Counted from the first letter of the stretch, positions 40,752 to 48,900 are shown. The stretch: DNA of 64,000 nt from Austwickia sp. TVS 96-490-7B (GCF_019331795.1 NZ_JAHPZL010000001.1:349464-413463), one strand, 5' to 3'. The notes: generated by a model from the sequence alone, not told the origin. Program-made: numbers and translations.

Positions 40752-41846
40752 ATGGACCAACGCACGAGGTCGCTGCTACACGACTGGACCTTCGTCGTCC
40801 CCCTGGTCGGCATTGCGGTCCTGACGCTCGCCTGGGGCCGCGCACTGCCGTGGACTGCGATTCTCGTCGTCACCCTCGCCCTCGGTGGCAGCGTCATCGC
40901 CGCAGTGCACCACGCCGAAGTCGTCGCCCACAAAGTCGGCGAACCTTACGGGTCATTAGTCCTGGCCGTCGCCGTCACCGTCATCGAAGTGGGCTTGATC
41001 GTCTCCTTGATGTCAGCCGGTGGCGAAGGAGCCGCCGTACTGGCCAGAGACACCGTCTTCTCCGCAGTGATGCTGACCCTCAACGGCATCGTCGGCCTAT
41101 CCCTGCTGATGGGTGCGGTCAAACATGACATCGTCTCGTTCAACGCTGAAGGAGCAGGCGCGGCTCTGGCAACCGTGCTCACCTTGGCCACCTTGTGCTT
41201 GGTGCTGCCGACGTTTACGACCGCCGAGCCCGGCCCCAGATATTCCGGAAGTCAACTGGCGTTCGCTGCCGTGTCATCACTGGTGTTGTACGCCGTGTTC
41301 GTGCTGACCCAAACCGGACGGCACCGAGACTTCTTCCTCCCCGTCAACACCGACACGGAGGACACTGAGCAGCATGCTGACCCGCCGACAGCCACAGCGG
41401 CATGGACCAGCCTTGCGCTGCTCCTGGTCTGCTTGGTGGCCGTCGTCGGACTAGCCAAAGCAGAATCCCCCGCCATTGAAGCTGTCGTTCGCAGCGCCGG
41501 CCTTCCCCATTCGTTTGTCGGCGTTGTCATTGCGATGCTGGTCCTGGCCCCTGAAACCCTGGCGGCTGTCCAAGCTGCTCGGCGAGACCGGATGCAGATC
41601 AGTTTCAATCTGGGGCTCGGCTCAGCGATGGCATCTATCGGACTGACCATCCCCGTGATCGGTATCGCCTCGACCTGGTTCACTGAGCCACTCCACCTGG
41701 GACTGGACTCCCTGCAAATGGCGCTGCTCGCTATCACTGGCGCAGTCACCATGCTCACTATCGTTCCCGGCCGGGCCACCAGACTCCAAGGGGGAGTGCA
41801 TCTGGCGTTGTTAGCGGCATTCGTGTTCCTCGCCGCCAACCCGTGA
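40752..41846 (+). CDS. Calcium/cation:proton antiporter (ChaA-like, CaCA superfamily)
   Basis: 364 residues with about 11 membrane segments in two inverted halves. The CaCA alpha repeats are visible as GEPYGSLVLAVAVTVIEVGL and APETLAAVQAARRDRMQISF followed by NLGLGSAMASIGLT. Such proteins exchange Ca2+, Na+ or K+ for protons. ATG 40752 has GGGAG upstream; the frame is open to 40689 without similarity. It is monocistronic between tRNA-Ile and the nucleoside hydrolase. Ion specificity is not determined. Confidence 0.88.
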   Translation: MDQRTRSLLHDWTFVVPLVGIAVLTLAWGRALPWTAILVVTLALGGSVIAAVHHAEVVAHKVGEPYGSLVLAVAVTVIEVGLIVSLMSAGGEGAAVLARDTVFSAVMLTLNGIVGLSLLMGAVKHDIVSFNAEGAGAALATVLTLATLCLVLPTFTTAEPGPRYSGSQLAFAAVSSLVLYAVFVLTQTGRHRDFFLPVNTDTEDTEQHADPPTATAAWTSLALLLVCLVAVVGLAKAESPAIEAVVRSAGLPHSFVGVVIAMLVLAPETLAAVQAARRDRMQISFNLGLGSAMASIGLTIPVIGIASTWFTEPLHLGLDSLQMALLAITGAVTMLTIVPGRATRLQGGVHLALLAAFVFLAANP

Positions 41847-41928
41847 CCCAGGCCCGTCGTACGAGGTCCGTTCATGGCTGGGGTAGATGCCCCGTAGGCT
41901 GAAGAAACCCGCGAGGAAAGGACCCTAC

Positions 41929-42957
41929 GTGACGATCCCCCTGGTCATCGACACTGACACTGCTCAAGACGATTGTGTCGCCATACTCGTCGGGCTGCTC
42001 GACCCCCAGGCAGACCTGCAAGCCATCACCATGGTCGCTGGCAACGTCGGTTTTGACCGGCAAGTCAAGAACGCCTGGATGACCCTGTCAGTAGCCGGGA
42101 AACTCGGTGACGTCCCCGTATACCTCGGATGCCGTCGGCCACTGATGCGGGAATGGGTGTCCGCAGAAGACGTCCACGGTGATGGCTCTGGTGGCCTGAG
42201 CATGGACGACGACGGATGCCACCCCGAAGACGAACACGCCGTCGACGCGCTTATCCGACTAGCCGCAGAGCACGCCGGTGAACTCACCATCGTCGCCATC
42301 GGTCCGCTGACCAATATCGCCTCCGCCGTCGTCAAAGATCCCCAGTTCGTGGCGAACGTCAAACGACTCGTCGTGATGGGCGGCTCCAACAACGCTCGCG
42401 GCAACATCACCGCCGCTGCCGAATTCAACCTGTACGTCGACCCCGAAGCGGGCCGCATCGTCTGCGAAGCAGGCTTCACCGATCTGGTGTTCGTGCCCTG
42501 GGCGCCGCTGACATTGCGTGACGCCACTTTCGGCCGAGACGCACTCGCCCGCATCGACGCGCTCGACACCCCACTGTCGCGTTTCTTCACCCGGATCGTC
42601 TCAGCGACCCTCGCCTATGACGAATCCGTGGGCATCCCCGGATCCACCCACCCCGACTCCCTGTCCGCAGCGATCGTGCTGCACCCCGAACTCATCACCG
42701 CCGCCGCTCCCTACCACGTGGCCGTAGACACCTCCTCAGAGCTCACCAGAGGCTACGCGGCGATGTCCTGGCTCCCACCGGAGGCCTCGGCCGCAGAAAG
42801 CCAGGAGACGGCCGCAACGGCGCCCACGGAGCGACGTACCGTCCACGGACTCACCCCCAACGCCACCGTCATCGAAGCCATCGACGCCACCGCATTCCAC
42901 ACCTACATCTGTGACCTCCTCGCCACCCCCACACAGCCCACCAGGCCTGTCGCGTAA
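41929..42957 (+). CDS. Inosine-uridine-preferring nucleoside hydrolase family protein
   Basis: 342 residues. The calcium-binding signature is close to the N-terminus (VIDTDTAQDDCVAIL in place of the usual DTDPGxDDA), with LTIVAIGPLTNIA, VVMGGS and NITAAAEFNLYVDPEAG, all hallmarks of the family. It cleaves the N-glycosidic bond of ribonucleosides for salvage. GTG 41929 follows AAAGGA. Position 5 of the signature is Ala (TDTAQDD), a mild deviation. It is likely a single-gene unit. Confidence 0.9.
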   Translation: MTIPLVIDTDTAQDDCVAILVGLLDPQADLQAITMVAGNVGFDRQVKNAWMTLSVAGKLGDVPVYLGCRRPLMREWVSAEDVHGDGSGGLSMDDDGCHPEDEHAVDALIRLAAEHAGELTIVAIGPLTNIASAVVKDPQFVANVKRLVVMGGSNNARGNITAAAEFNLYVDPEAGRIVCEAGFTDLVFVPWAPLTLRDATFGRDALARIDALDTPLSRFFTRIVSATLAYDESVGIPGSTHPDSLSAAIVLHPELITAAAPYHVAVDTSSELTRGYAAMSWLPPEASAAESQETAATAPTERRTVHGLTPNATVIEAIDATAFHTYICDLLATPTQPTRPVA

Positions 42958-42967
42958 GGTTGCTCAC

Positions 42968-43105
42968 ATGCGAAAACTCGTCACACTTGCCGCTGTCGCC
43001 GCCGTCGGGTTCGTGCTCTACCGCAAGGCCCAAGAGCAGCGCGAAGAGCAGCAGCTGTGGGCCTCCGTCACCGACCCGGTGCCCCCGATGCGGAGAAACG
43101 GCTGA
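42968..43105 (+). CDS. DLW-39-family small protein
   Basis: 45 residues: one N-terminal membrane helix (LVTLAAVAAVGFVLY), a charged RKAQEQREEQQLW segment and the ending TDPVPP. Small proteins of this type, named for a DLW motif, lie beside tRNA-Ala near gyrA in actinomycetes; here the motif reads QLW. The function is unknown. The ATG at 42968 is 11 bp after the nucleoside hydrolase stop; the longer open frame from 42911 is not needed. Confidence 0.82.
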   Translation: MRKLVTLAAVAAVGFVLYRKAQEQREEQQLWASVTDPVPPMRRNG

Positions 43106-43181
43106 AACCACGTATCCTGAGGGAGGTCACCGTCCACGCCGTGGTGATGACCAACCGAACAGCACCAGTCCGGTGCTGGCC

Positions 43182-43254
43182 GGGGCCTTGGCGCAATTGG
43201 TAGCGCACCTGCTTTGCAAGCAGGGGGTTAGGGGTTCGAGTCCCCTAGGCTCCA
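43182..43254 (+). tRNA. alaT: tRNA-Ala (TGC anticodon)
   Basis: 73 nt: acceptor GGGGCCT/AGGCTCC with one G-T pair, D arm GGCGCAATTGGTAGCGC, anticodon loop CTTTGCAAG and T arm GGGGTTCGAGTCCCC. CCA is not encoded. It marks the left edge of the accessory island. Confidence 0.98.
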
Positions 43255-43300
43255 CCCAGGCTGTCACAGACAATGTGACTCCATCGACTCAGGAAATGGC

Positions 43301-43330
43301 TGGCCAGAGGTCCTTCGGGGCCTCTGGCCA
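43301..43330. terminator. Hairpin downstream of tRNA-Ala
   Basis: TGGCCAGAGG pairs with CCTCTGGCCA across a 10-nt loop. Confidence 0.7.
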
Positions 43331-43421
43331 GACCTATCTCCCCGCTCGACCCTCCCACCCAGCGCTCCACGTCGTCACGGCGGGCGGTTGAGCGCGCGCG
43401 GACCGCTTGAAGGCACGAAAT

Positions 43422-43453
43422 GGCCCCTGCTCGGGTGTTTCCGGGCAGGGGCC
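43422..43453. terminator. Hairpin downstream of the transposase-like ORF
   Basis: GGCCCCTGC pairs with GCAGGGGCC, with additional CGG/CCG pairs inside. It lies just beyond the stop of the minus-strand gene at 43467. Confidence 0.7.
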
Positions 43454-43466
43454 GTCGCTATGGGTG

Positions 43467-44237
43467 TTACTTCGTCTTGACGCTTCTCTTGCCGGGGGAC
43501 TGGGCTGTCCGCTTCACCGTGACCCAGGGCGTCGTCGGGGGTCCGGTGTGGGCAAGACCGGGTGGTGCCTGGGCGCGATGCGGTCGGCTGAACTTCCGTT
43601 GCCGGTGCAGGGCCTTCGTCGGCCTTGCGCTGGGCAGCGGCTCGATCACCTCGTCGTCTGCGACCTGCGGCGGATCGCCCACGTCGTAGCCGTAGCGCGT
43701 CAGAAGGAGCGACGCGTAGACCGCCGCGAGGATGAACGACAGCAGGATGCCGTTGCGCTCGGTCCCTCGGACCCGGGTCGAGTGCCGGGTGAGGCGGGCA
43801 TGGTGCACCTTGGCGCAGGAGTTTGTCGACTCCACGGCGGAGCGGCGACCGTAGGAAGCCTTCCACTTGGTGGTGCCGTAGAGGACACGTTGGCGCAGGT
43901 TGAGCAGGTCGTCGGGGCCAAGGGTCACGGTGGTGCCGCAATGGCACGGATCGCCTTCGACGCACTGGGTCTGCGGGTAGCGGGCTGCGTCGAGGCGCAG
44001 CGAGGCGGGGTTGTTCGCGCAGCGCATCGTGCCGGAGAGAACCGGATCGCGGTAGCGCTGCGTCGCTCGCCTATAGTTCGGCGCTCCCCACGGCTGAGGT
44101 GTCCAAGGGGATGACGGTGCATGAAGAGTGTGAATAATCCAGAAGCAACGGTCCGTCTCCTCGAACACCTGTACATCTACGCTCGCTAGCACCCATTCAC
44201 ACAAGCCCGGCCAGAGAGGACCGTCATGACCCAGCAC
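43467..44237 (-). CDS. Transposase-like DDE fragment or island protein
   Basis: An open frame of 256 residues. The middle shows two CxxC/C-rich pairs (MRCANNP, DPCHCG) and the segment TLGPDDLLNLRQRVLYGTTK followed by KASYGRRSAVESTNSCAKVH, ending in a hydrophobic ILLSFILAAVYASLLL. The RRSAVES..K pattern is like the last catalytic Glu region of DDE transposases. The N-terminal 70 residues look unrelated, so this is probably a 5'-truncated gene. A ribosome site is not obvious. It is the first island gene after tRNA-Ala. The transposase origin is a guess. Confidence 0.4.
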   Translation of the reverse strand: MLGHDGPLWPGLCEWVLASVDVQVFEETDRCFWIIHTLHAPSSPWTPQPWGAPNYRRATQRYRDPVLSGTMRCANNPASLRLDAARYPQTQCVEGDPCHCGTTVTLGPDDLLNLRQRVLYGTTKWKASYGRRSAVESTNSCAKVHHARLTRHSTRVRGTERNGILLSFILAAVYASLLLTRYGYDVGDPPQVADDEVIEPLPSARPTKALHRQRKFSRPHRAQAPPGLAHTGPPTTPWVTVKRTAQSPGKRSVKTK

Positions 44238-44414
44238 AAACCCGAGGACTCGCTCCAGGCCGACCTGGAGGCGCTCGCTGAAGTCTTCGAGGCCGAGGAC
44301 CGAGAAGACCGCCGCCGCGAGGCTCAGCGCCGCCGTGACGGACTCCCAGAGCCGAAGCGGGACATCCGGGCCTTCGGCGGCTTCGCGGACGGTGGGGCCG
44401 CTCCCCGAGACTGA
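44226..44414 (+). CDS. Small hypothetical charged protein
   Basis: 62 residues, mostly Glu/Asp/Arg and predicted helical (ADLEALAEVFEAEDREDRRR), ending in a Gly-rich tail. GAGAGGA precedes the ATG at good spacing, and codon third positions are strongly G/C as in neighbouring real genes. No family was recognised. The 5' end overlaps the minus-strand transposase-like frame by 12 bp. Confidence 0.5.
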   Translation: MTQHKPEDSLQADLEALAEVFEAEDREDRRREAQRRRDGLPEPKRDIRAFGGFADGGAAPRD

Positions 44415-44775
44415 ACGCCCGCTGCTGAGCCGCTACTTTTGCGCCACCCACGCCTCCTCCAGCAGTAACGACGCCAGCGCGTACTCGGTGCGGTCTCGGT
44501 CGAGATCGGGGACGAGGTGGGTGAGGCTGGTCGTCGCGCGCTCGGCTACCTCGAAGACGGCGGAGATTAAGGGCTGCTGAGATGTCGTGACATCGTTGGT
44601 CATGCACCTGGACGGTAGCCTGGCGTGGACCCTCTCGCCTTGCTTCCCAAGGCTTCGACCCTTGCGTACTACCGTGCCGACCGCTGGAGGTAGACGCCCC
44701 GCTGATCCCGCAGCCCCAGCGAGACACGGCCCCGCTGGACTTGATCGCTGCCCGCGCGGAGGGTACGGTTCCTAC
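44415..44775. other. Gene-poor stretch upstream of the Abi gene
   Basis: No convincing gene on either strand. A possible promoter (TTGATC at 44741-44746, 17-bp spacer, TACGGT at 44764-44769) lies at its right end and would start transcription near 44776, at the structured RNA. Confidence 0.4.
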
Positions 44776-44841
44776 CAATAGTCCCCCCGCCGCCTCTCAT
44801 CGCGTCAGCGGTGATGCACACTGCGGGGGTCCTCTTTTTTT
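44776..44841 (+). ncRNA. Candidate structured RNA with terminator, upstream of AbiF-like gene
   Basis: The outer stem CCCCCGC (44784-44790) pairs with GCGGGGG (44823-44829). Inside it a second stem TCATCGC (44797-44803) pairs with GCGGTGA (44808-44814) with a GTCA loop. The sequence after the outer stem is TCCTC plus seven T, as in an intrinsic terminator. The T run ends 12 nt before the GTG start of the Abi gene. A terminator placed in front of a toxin-like gene is the arrangement of RNA antitoxin systems, and a conserved abiF RNA motif upstream of Abi_2 genes has been reported; homology to that motif is unproven here. Confidence 0.5.
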
Positions 44842-44853
44842 CTAGGTCCAAAC

Positions 44854-45807
44854 GTGCAGATTCCGCCCTTCCTCACCGTCGATGAGCGGGTGGACTATCT
44901 GTACGCGCGGGGGTACTTCGAGCCAGGCTCCGTCACCGACGAGCACGCAGAGCGACTCTCCCGGCTCAACTTTCACTACTTTCTCGGCTACGCCCGGAAC
45001 TACCGTGCCCTCGTGGGTCGGCGGCAGGTTCAGGTCTCTCACAAGTCGCCTGACGACGTGTTCCGGGTGATCGACCTGGACGCCAAGGTCTCGGCACTCG
45101 CTCACGAGGGATTGCGGACTGCCGAGTGGCGACTGCGTGCGGCGGCTGTGGAGCACTACTGCGCCAAGTTCGCCTCGGCCAACTCCTACCTCCAGGCCGC
45201 TCAGTACCGGGCCACCGACGCCGATAGCCCGAGCCGTCTGGTGGAGGGCATCCTGCTGCACATCTACCGTCATGACGAGCCCTACGTCGATGAGTGCCTC
45301 CGCGAGGCTGCCACCTCGAAGTCGCTGACCAAGCCCCGCCGGTACGAAGCCTCGTGCCACGACACGTGCCTCGACCTCGCCACCGACCTTCCCTTGTGGG
45401 CCGTAGTGGACAGTTTCAGCCTCGGGCTGCTCGGCCAGTTCGTCATGAACTGCGACAAGGACACCGAGTCCCCTGTCTGGAAGGCGGTCGCCAAGGACCT
45501 AGAGATCAGTGCTCAGGTCTTCGAGACCCAGGTCAAGTCGCTGGCCTACCTGCGCAACTCAGTGGCCCACCACGCCCGCCTGTGGATGCGCCCCACGTCG
45601 GACAGCGCCAAGAAGCCCCGCCTCTTCAATAACCGGCTGAAGAACGTGCACCCCAAGTCCATGCACTGGGCCTTCATGAACCTTGCCACCTTCCTGCCCA
45701 AGGAACAGCGGATCGACTTCGCCCAGCGGATCGACACTCTGACCGGCTCCGACGCCATCTACCGGCACGGGATCACTAACGTCCACGAGACGCCGAAGGC
45801 TGTCTGA
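44854..45807 (+). CDS. Abi_2 (AbiD/AbiF-type) HEPN abortive-infection protein
   Basis: 317 residues. The N-terminal motif RLNFHYFLGYARNYRAL and the middle LPLWAVVDSFSLGLLGQF match the Abi_2 family, and the RX4H motif of HEPN ribonucleases is RNSVAH at residues 234-239 (LAYLRNSVAHHARLW). Such proteins block phage growth by RNA cleavage and killing or dormancy. The GTG at 44854 follows TAGG. A structured RNA with terminator precedes it and a hairpin follows it. It is the only intact defence-type gene found in the island. The HEPN motif is seen; phage resistance is inferred from the family. Confidence 0.85.
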   Translation: MQIPPFLTVDERVDYLYARGYFEPGSVTDEHAERLSRLNFHYFLGYARNYRALVGRRQVQVSHKSPDDVFRVIDLDAKVSALAHEGLRTAEWRLRAAAVEHYCAKFASANSYLQAAQYRATDADSPSRLVEGILLHIYRHDEPYVDECLREAATSKSLTKPRRYEASCHDTCLDLATDLPLWAVVDSFSLGLLGQFVMNCDKDTESPVWKAVAKDLEISAQVFETQVKSLAYLRNSVAHHARLWMRPTSDSAKKPRLFNNRLKNVHPKSMHWAFMNLATFLPKEQRIDFAQRIDTLTGSDAIYRHGITNVHETPKAV

Positions 45808-45932
45808 GCGGGCGACGCAATCCCAACGGCATCCGGTTGTACGGTTTCCGCCACCTACGGCGTACCTGGCTCAACCGGAGGGGTCGCAAAGGCCCCTGTC
45901 AGCGCATTGACTGGGGCACCCACCCAGGTCAG

Positions 45933-45965
45933 AGGCCCTTTTCCTTCCCGGCGAGGGGCCTTTTT
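45933..45965 (+). terminator. Intrinsic terminator after the Abi gene
   Basis: AGGCCC pairs with GGGCCT, followed by a TTTTT run, about 125 bp after the Abi stop. Confidence 0.7.
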
Positions 45966-45996
45966 CATGCCCCGGCATCTATGCCGCCGAAGTTGG

Positions 45997-46455
45997 TCAC
46001 AGCCGGACCCCCAACGACGCGTCAAGCTGGGCGAGGGCGTCGCGGGTCGAGTCCGAAGACACCTGGGCGTAGATGTCCATCGTCACGGCGATTTGAGAGT
46101 GCTGAAGAATCTGCATCGCCACGCGCGGGTGCACCCCGAGGTGGACCAGCAACGAGGCGCACGTCCGCCGCGTCGAGTGCACCGGAATCACCGGTACGCG
46201 GGACTTGGCCGCGCGCTCTTTGAACTTGCGGTAGAAGTTGCGCGGGTCCATCGGGGTCCCGATAGAGGAAGTGACGACCAGCCCCGAGGGCTGCCACACC
46301 TCACCGAGCCGAGCCGCTTCGACCGCCTGCCTCTTGGCTGGATCGAGCAACGCATCGACGCAGGTCTGAGGCAGCGGAAGCACTGCTTCAGAGGAACGCG
46401 CCTTCACACGCGAGTGTGAGCGGACAGGCACGGGTCGAAGACCTCCGCCAGCCAC
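45997..46455 (-). pseudogene. Tyrosine recombinase (phage integrase) C-terminal remnant
   Basis: 152 codons. It contains HSTRRTCASLLVHLGVHP (the HxxR box), LQHSQIAVTMDIYAQV (the second His and the nucleophile Tyr) and KARSSEAVLPLP upstream. The first catalytic Arg region and the core-binding domain are missing, so it cannot be a functional integrase. The upstream frame at 46404-46802 carries the arm-binding part, separated by a deletion and a frameshift. It probably once moved the island into tRNA-Ala. Confidence 0.8.
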
Positions 46456-46802
46456 CGACGCAGGTACATATCGATCGTGGGACTCTCCGGATCCACCGGC
46501 CCCCGGCGTGCCTGCTCCTGCAACCTCTGTTGCTTGGCCCTGACGTTCTCGCGCGTCTTCACTTTGACGTACTTCCGCACGCGCCGTCCCTCAGTGGTCG
46601 TCCCCGCCCGCAGGCCGCCGTCAATCTCAGCCTGCTTCACCCACGTGCGCAACGCCTGCGGATGCACCTCTAGCCGATCATCGATCCGCTTGATCGCCCC
46701 AGCTCGTGACGCCGGGTCCTGACGGGCCTCCACCGCCATCCGCGTGGCCCGCTCCTTCAACTCCAAGCTGTACTTCCTCGGTGCCGCCATGACACTCATC
46801 AT
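46404..46802 (-). pseudogene. Chimera: IS3-type OrfA N-terminus fused to integrase arm domain
   Basis: 132 codons. Residues about 5-70 read as the IS3 OrfA helix-turn-helix (MAAPRKYSLELKERATRM, then TWVKQAEIDGGLRAGTTT). From residue 71 the sequence becomes integrase arm/core-binding sequence (KVKTRENVRAKQQRL, IDMYLRRWLAEVFDP). The frame stays open across the joint, but the integrase centre is lost downstream. It reflects a deletion or recombination between an IS3 copy and the integrase. Confidence 0.7.
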
Positions 46803-47138
46803 CCTTCCGAGGAATCAGAGCCTCCAACGAACCCGGGGCGATTCACGACGTCGAGGACCCGCAGGCCCGCAAGCCCAGCCACGTGTCGCATGATGAGCAG
46901 GAACCGGCAGCAGGGTATGGCGAAGTAGAGTCAGGCACAGTCGAGGTCCTTGGCGCACAGAGGGGGTAGAAGTCCTCTGATCCTGCCAGGGACCTCGACC
47001 CTCACACCCGCCATCACCCCGCCGCGCTCAACCCACGCTCAAGTCCGAAGAACCGGTTATCTCAAGCTGGTCCGCATAGCTGGCCAAGGCGGCAGCGGCG
47101 GTCAGGAGAGTACGTGCGCGTATCTCGAGTTGTGCGCG
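46803..47138. other. Non-coding stretch with a nested inverted repeat
   Basis: No gene is recognised in 336 bp. GTCGAGGTCC at 46940-46949 is complementary to GGACCTCGAC at 46990-46999, and AGAGG/CCTCT form a second stem within the loop. It could be an RNA element or recombination site near the integrase remnant; nothing decides between them. Confidence 0.4.
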
Positions 47139-47726
47139 CTAGCGCGATAGAGATAATTCCAGTTTAGCCACTTCCTGCGTGTGCACGGCATTGATTGTTT
47201 CCGCGATCTCGCGAAGTCCGTGGCCTGCTCGGCGTAAGAGGTGGGCAAGTTCGGCATTCCGCACGTCGGCATCGCGGTACTGACGCCGACCACTCCCCGG
47301 TTCGCGCTGTGGGTGAAGGATGCCGGCATCCTCCCATGCACGCAGGGTGGTCGTAGTCACCCCGACCCTTCGCGCGAGCTCGATGGGAGTGAAGAGCTCG
47401 TGGAATGCCTGTGAGTCGTCCTGAGGGGCTTCGAAGATCCGGACGACGAAAGCATCAATGACGTGACGATCCGCGAGAAGCTGTGCATGGGCGTGATCCA
47501 GCTCCATCAGGGCCGAATCCAAGTCCCGTTCGGCCATGGGACGCATGATGGCGACGGCCTGCGGCCGGCCGGCTGCTCGAGTCAAGGCCAGGAACGCGCG
47601 CAGCGCGTCAGCGTGTGTTGTGGTGTACCGCCTGTGCCCCAATGCCAACCGGTGTGAGGGTGGAAGGACGCCTTCAGCTTCGTAGTTGCGGATGGCTTGG
47701 GTTGAAAGACCTATAGCCCGCGCCAA
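47139..47726 (-). CDS. MerR-family regulator with two helix-turn-helix domains
   Basis: 195 codons as opened here. The N-terminal HTH is LARAIGLSTQAIRNYEAEGV and a second MerR-like HTH lies at residues ~115-150 (ELARRVGVTTTTLRAWEDAG, followed by RQYRDADV). Two MerR domains in one chain is uncommon. The only nearby canonical start is a TTG at 47726, which would cut the first helix (RPVDL precedes it in frame), so the true start may be non-canonical and upstream near 47755-47770. It is divergent from the Imm-5-like gene, with about 50-90 bp shared promoter. Confidence 0.75.
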   Translation of the reverse strand: MARAIGLSTQAIRNYEAEGVLPPSHRLALGHRRYTTTHADALRAFLALTRAAGRPQAVAIMRPMAERDLDSALMELDHAHAQLLADRHVIDAFVVRIFEAPQDDSQAFHELFTPIELARRVGVTTTTLRAWEDAGILHPQREPGSGRRQYRDADVRNAELAHLLRRAGHGLREIAETINAVHTQEVAKLELSLSR

Positions 47727-47819
47727 ATCGACTGGCCTGAGCGTCTGTTTGAGGTTTGGAGGAATCTCTATGCATGAAGTGTCGCAAAAATCTCACACAG
47801 AGTCTTCAGTTGTAACTTA

Positions 47820-48260
47820 ATGGGTGTGACACTCCAAGATGCCCCAGACCCCGCAGACCTGACTTTGGCCGAACAGGACAGGAAGGAGCTAATCAGATGG
47901 GCGCGGGATTGCGCAGGCCGACTGCTCCCGGTGTTCGAGGCCCATCAACCCGACGATGATCGCCTGATCAACGCGCTGGGAGCCGTTGACGACTTCTGTG
48001 AGGGGTCCCTGGGTGTGGGGCCCATGCGCAAGTTGGCCTTCACGTGCCATGCCGCGGCCCGTGACTGCGAGGACCCCGCCGCGACTGCCGTCGCGCGTGC
48101 CTGCGGTCAGGTGATCGCCATCGCCCATATGGGCGCGCATGCTCGCCGCCTCGCGGGCTACACGCGCAAAGCGCTGTCAGGGTCCCAGCTGGCGAATGAG
48201 CTACATCGTCAGAGCGATGGCCTCCCGGCTCGCTTCCAGCAGTACGTCTACGGCGAGTGA
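47820..48260 (+). CDS. Imm-5-like putative immunity protein
   Basis: 146 residues, all-helical. The pattern LIRWARDCAGRLLPVFE, DDDRLINALGA, AFTCHAAARDCEDPAATAVARACGQV and AIAHMGAHARRLAGYTRKAL matches the Imm-5-like family of actinobacteria. Despite the family name, no cognate toxin is adjacent; the neighbour is a divergent MerR regulator, so a regulated enzyme or stress role is as likely. The ATG has no ribosome site, suggesting a leaderless message. Confidence 0.68.
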   Translation: MGVTLQDAPDPADLTLAEQDRKELIRWARDCAGRLLPVFEAHQPDDDRLINALGAVDDFCEGSLGVGPMRKLAFTCHAAARDCEDPAATAVARACGQVIAIAHMGAHARRLAGYTRKALSGSQLANELHRQSDGLPARFQQYVYGE

Positions 48261-48410
48261 GGGGCTGCTGCAACGGTAGTGGCATCTGCGCGGAGTCGGA
48301 GACGTACGCTACCGCCGCTGAATTGGGACCAATATTCACTGTTTGAATCTGGGTTTGTCCTCAGGCTTCCTGCATGCAACAGCCACTGCTCATCGTGGAC
48401 GAACTCTCCC

Positions 48411-48869
48411 CTGACACCACCGACGCTGGATGACGCGGAAGACTAGGCTGACGCCCAGGACGACGAGTGCGCCCGCTGGTTCGGCTGGCCATGCCGACCA
48501 CCCGTCGAACGATGCCGCGACCACCTCGCGCACGTGACCGGCGCCCACGATCCCGACAGCTACACCTGGGCCATCCGCGCACCCACCGGGTTCGCTGGCG
48601 GCATCGACCTGAAGCTCGACGAGGGGGCTTGGAACGTCTCCTACTTCGTCCATCCCGCTCATCGAGATCGCCACATTGCCCGCCGGGCCCTGCTCGCAGT
48701 CACCGACTGGGCCCTGTCGGAACGGGACCTGCCCGAGGTCCCCACTCGCGTCCACACTGGCAACATCGCCAGTCAGAAGGTCCTCGAAGCCGCAGGATTC
48801 ACGAGGACTGGCCCGGTCGACACCACCGAGGCGGGGCACCAAGAATTCACCTACGGGCGCCACCACTGA
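48411..48869 (+). pseudogene. GNAT acetyltransferase with in-frame amber codon
   Basis: The longest open part starts at GTG 48534 (111 codons) and shows the GNAT core: GFAGGIDLKL, VSYFVHPAHRDRHIARRAL and the end VHTGNIASQKVLEAAGFTRTG. In the same frame upstream the sequence DDECARWFGWP continues the GNAT N-terminus, interrupted by TAG at 48444-48446 after PPTLDDAED. The GNAT fold is therefore either truncated or broken by one nonsense codon. No start codon is found for the upstream part. RimJ/RimL-type acetyltransferases are the closest kind. Confidence 0.6.
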
Positions 48870-48900
48870 ACGCACTACTTTGACGCTGAGCGATTGAGTG

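Noticed and set aside
45837-45880. Short IRLYGFRHLRRTW reading resembling a tyrosine-recombinase box
   Set aside because: Only a dozen residues match, with no flanking integrase sequence in frame; may be chance or a trace of the island integrase.
43240-46000. Possible att duplicate: ACCCAGG after tRNA-Ala and CACCCAGG near 45925
   Set aside because: Shared stretch is only 7-8 bp, too short to be called an attachment repeat.
47889-48140. Minus-strand frame opposite the Imm-5-like gene
   Set aside because: No family match; the plus-strand protein fits a helical family over its full length.
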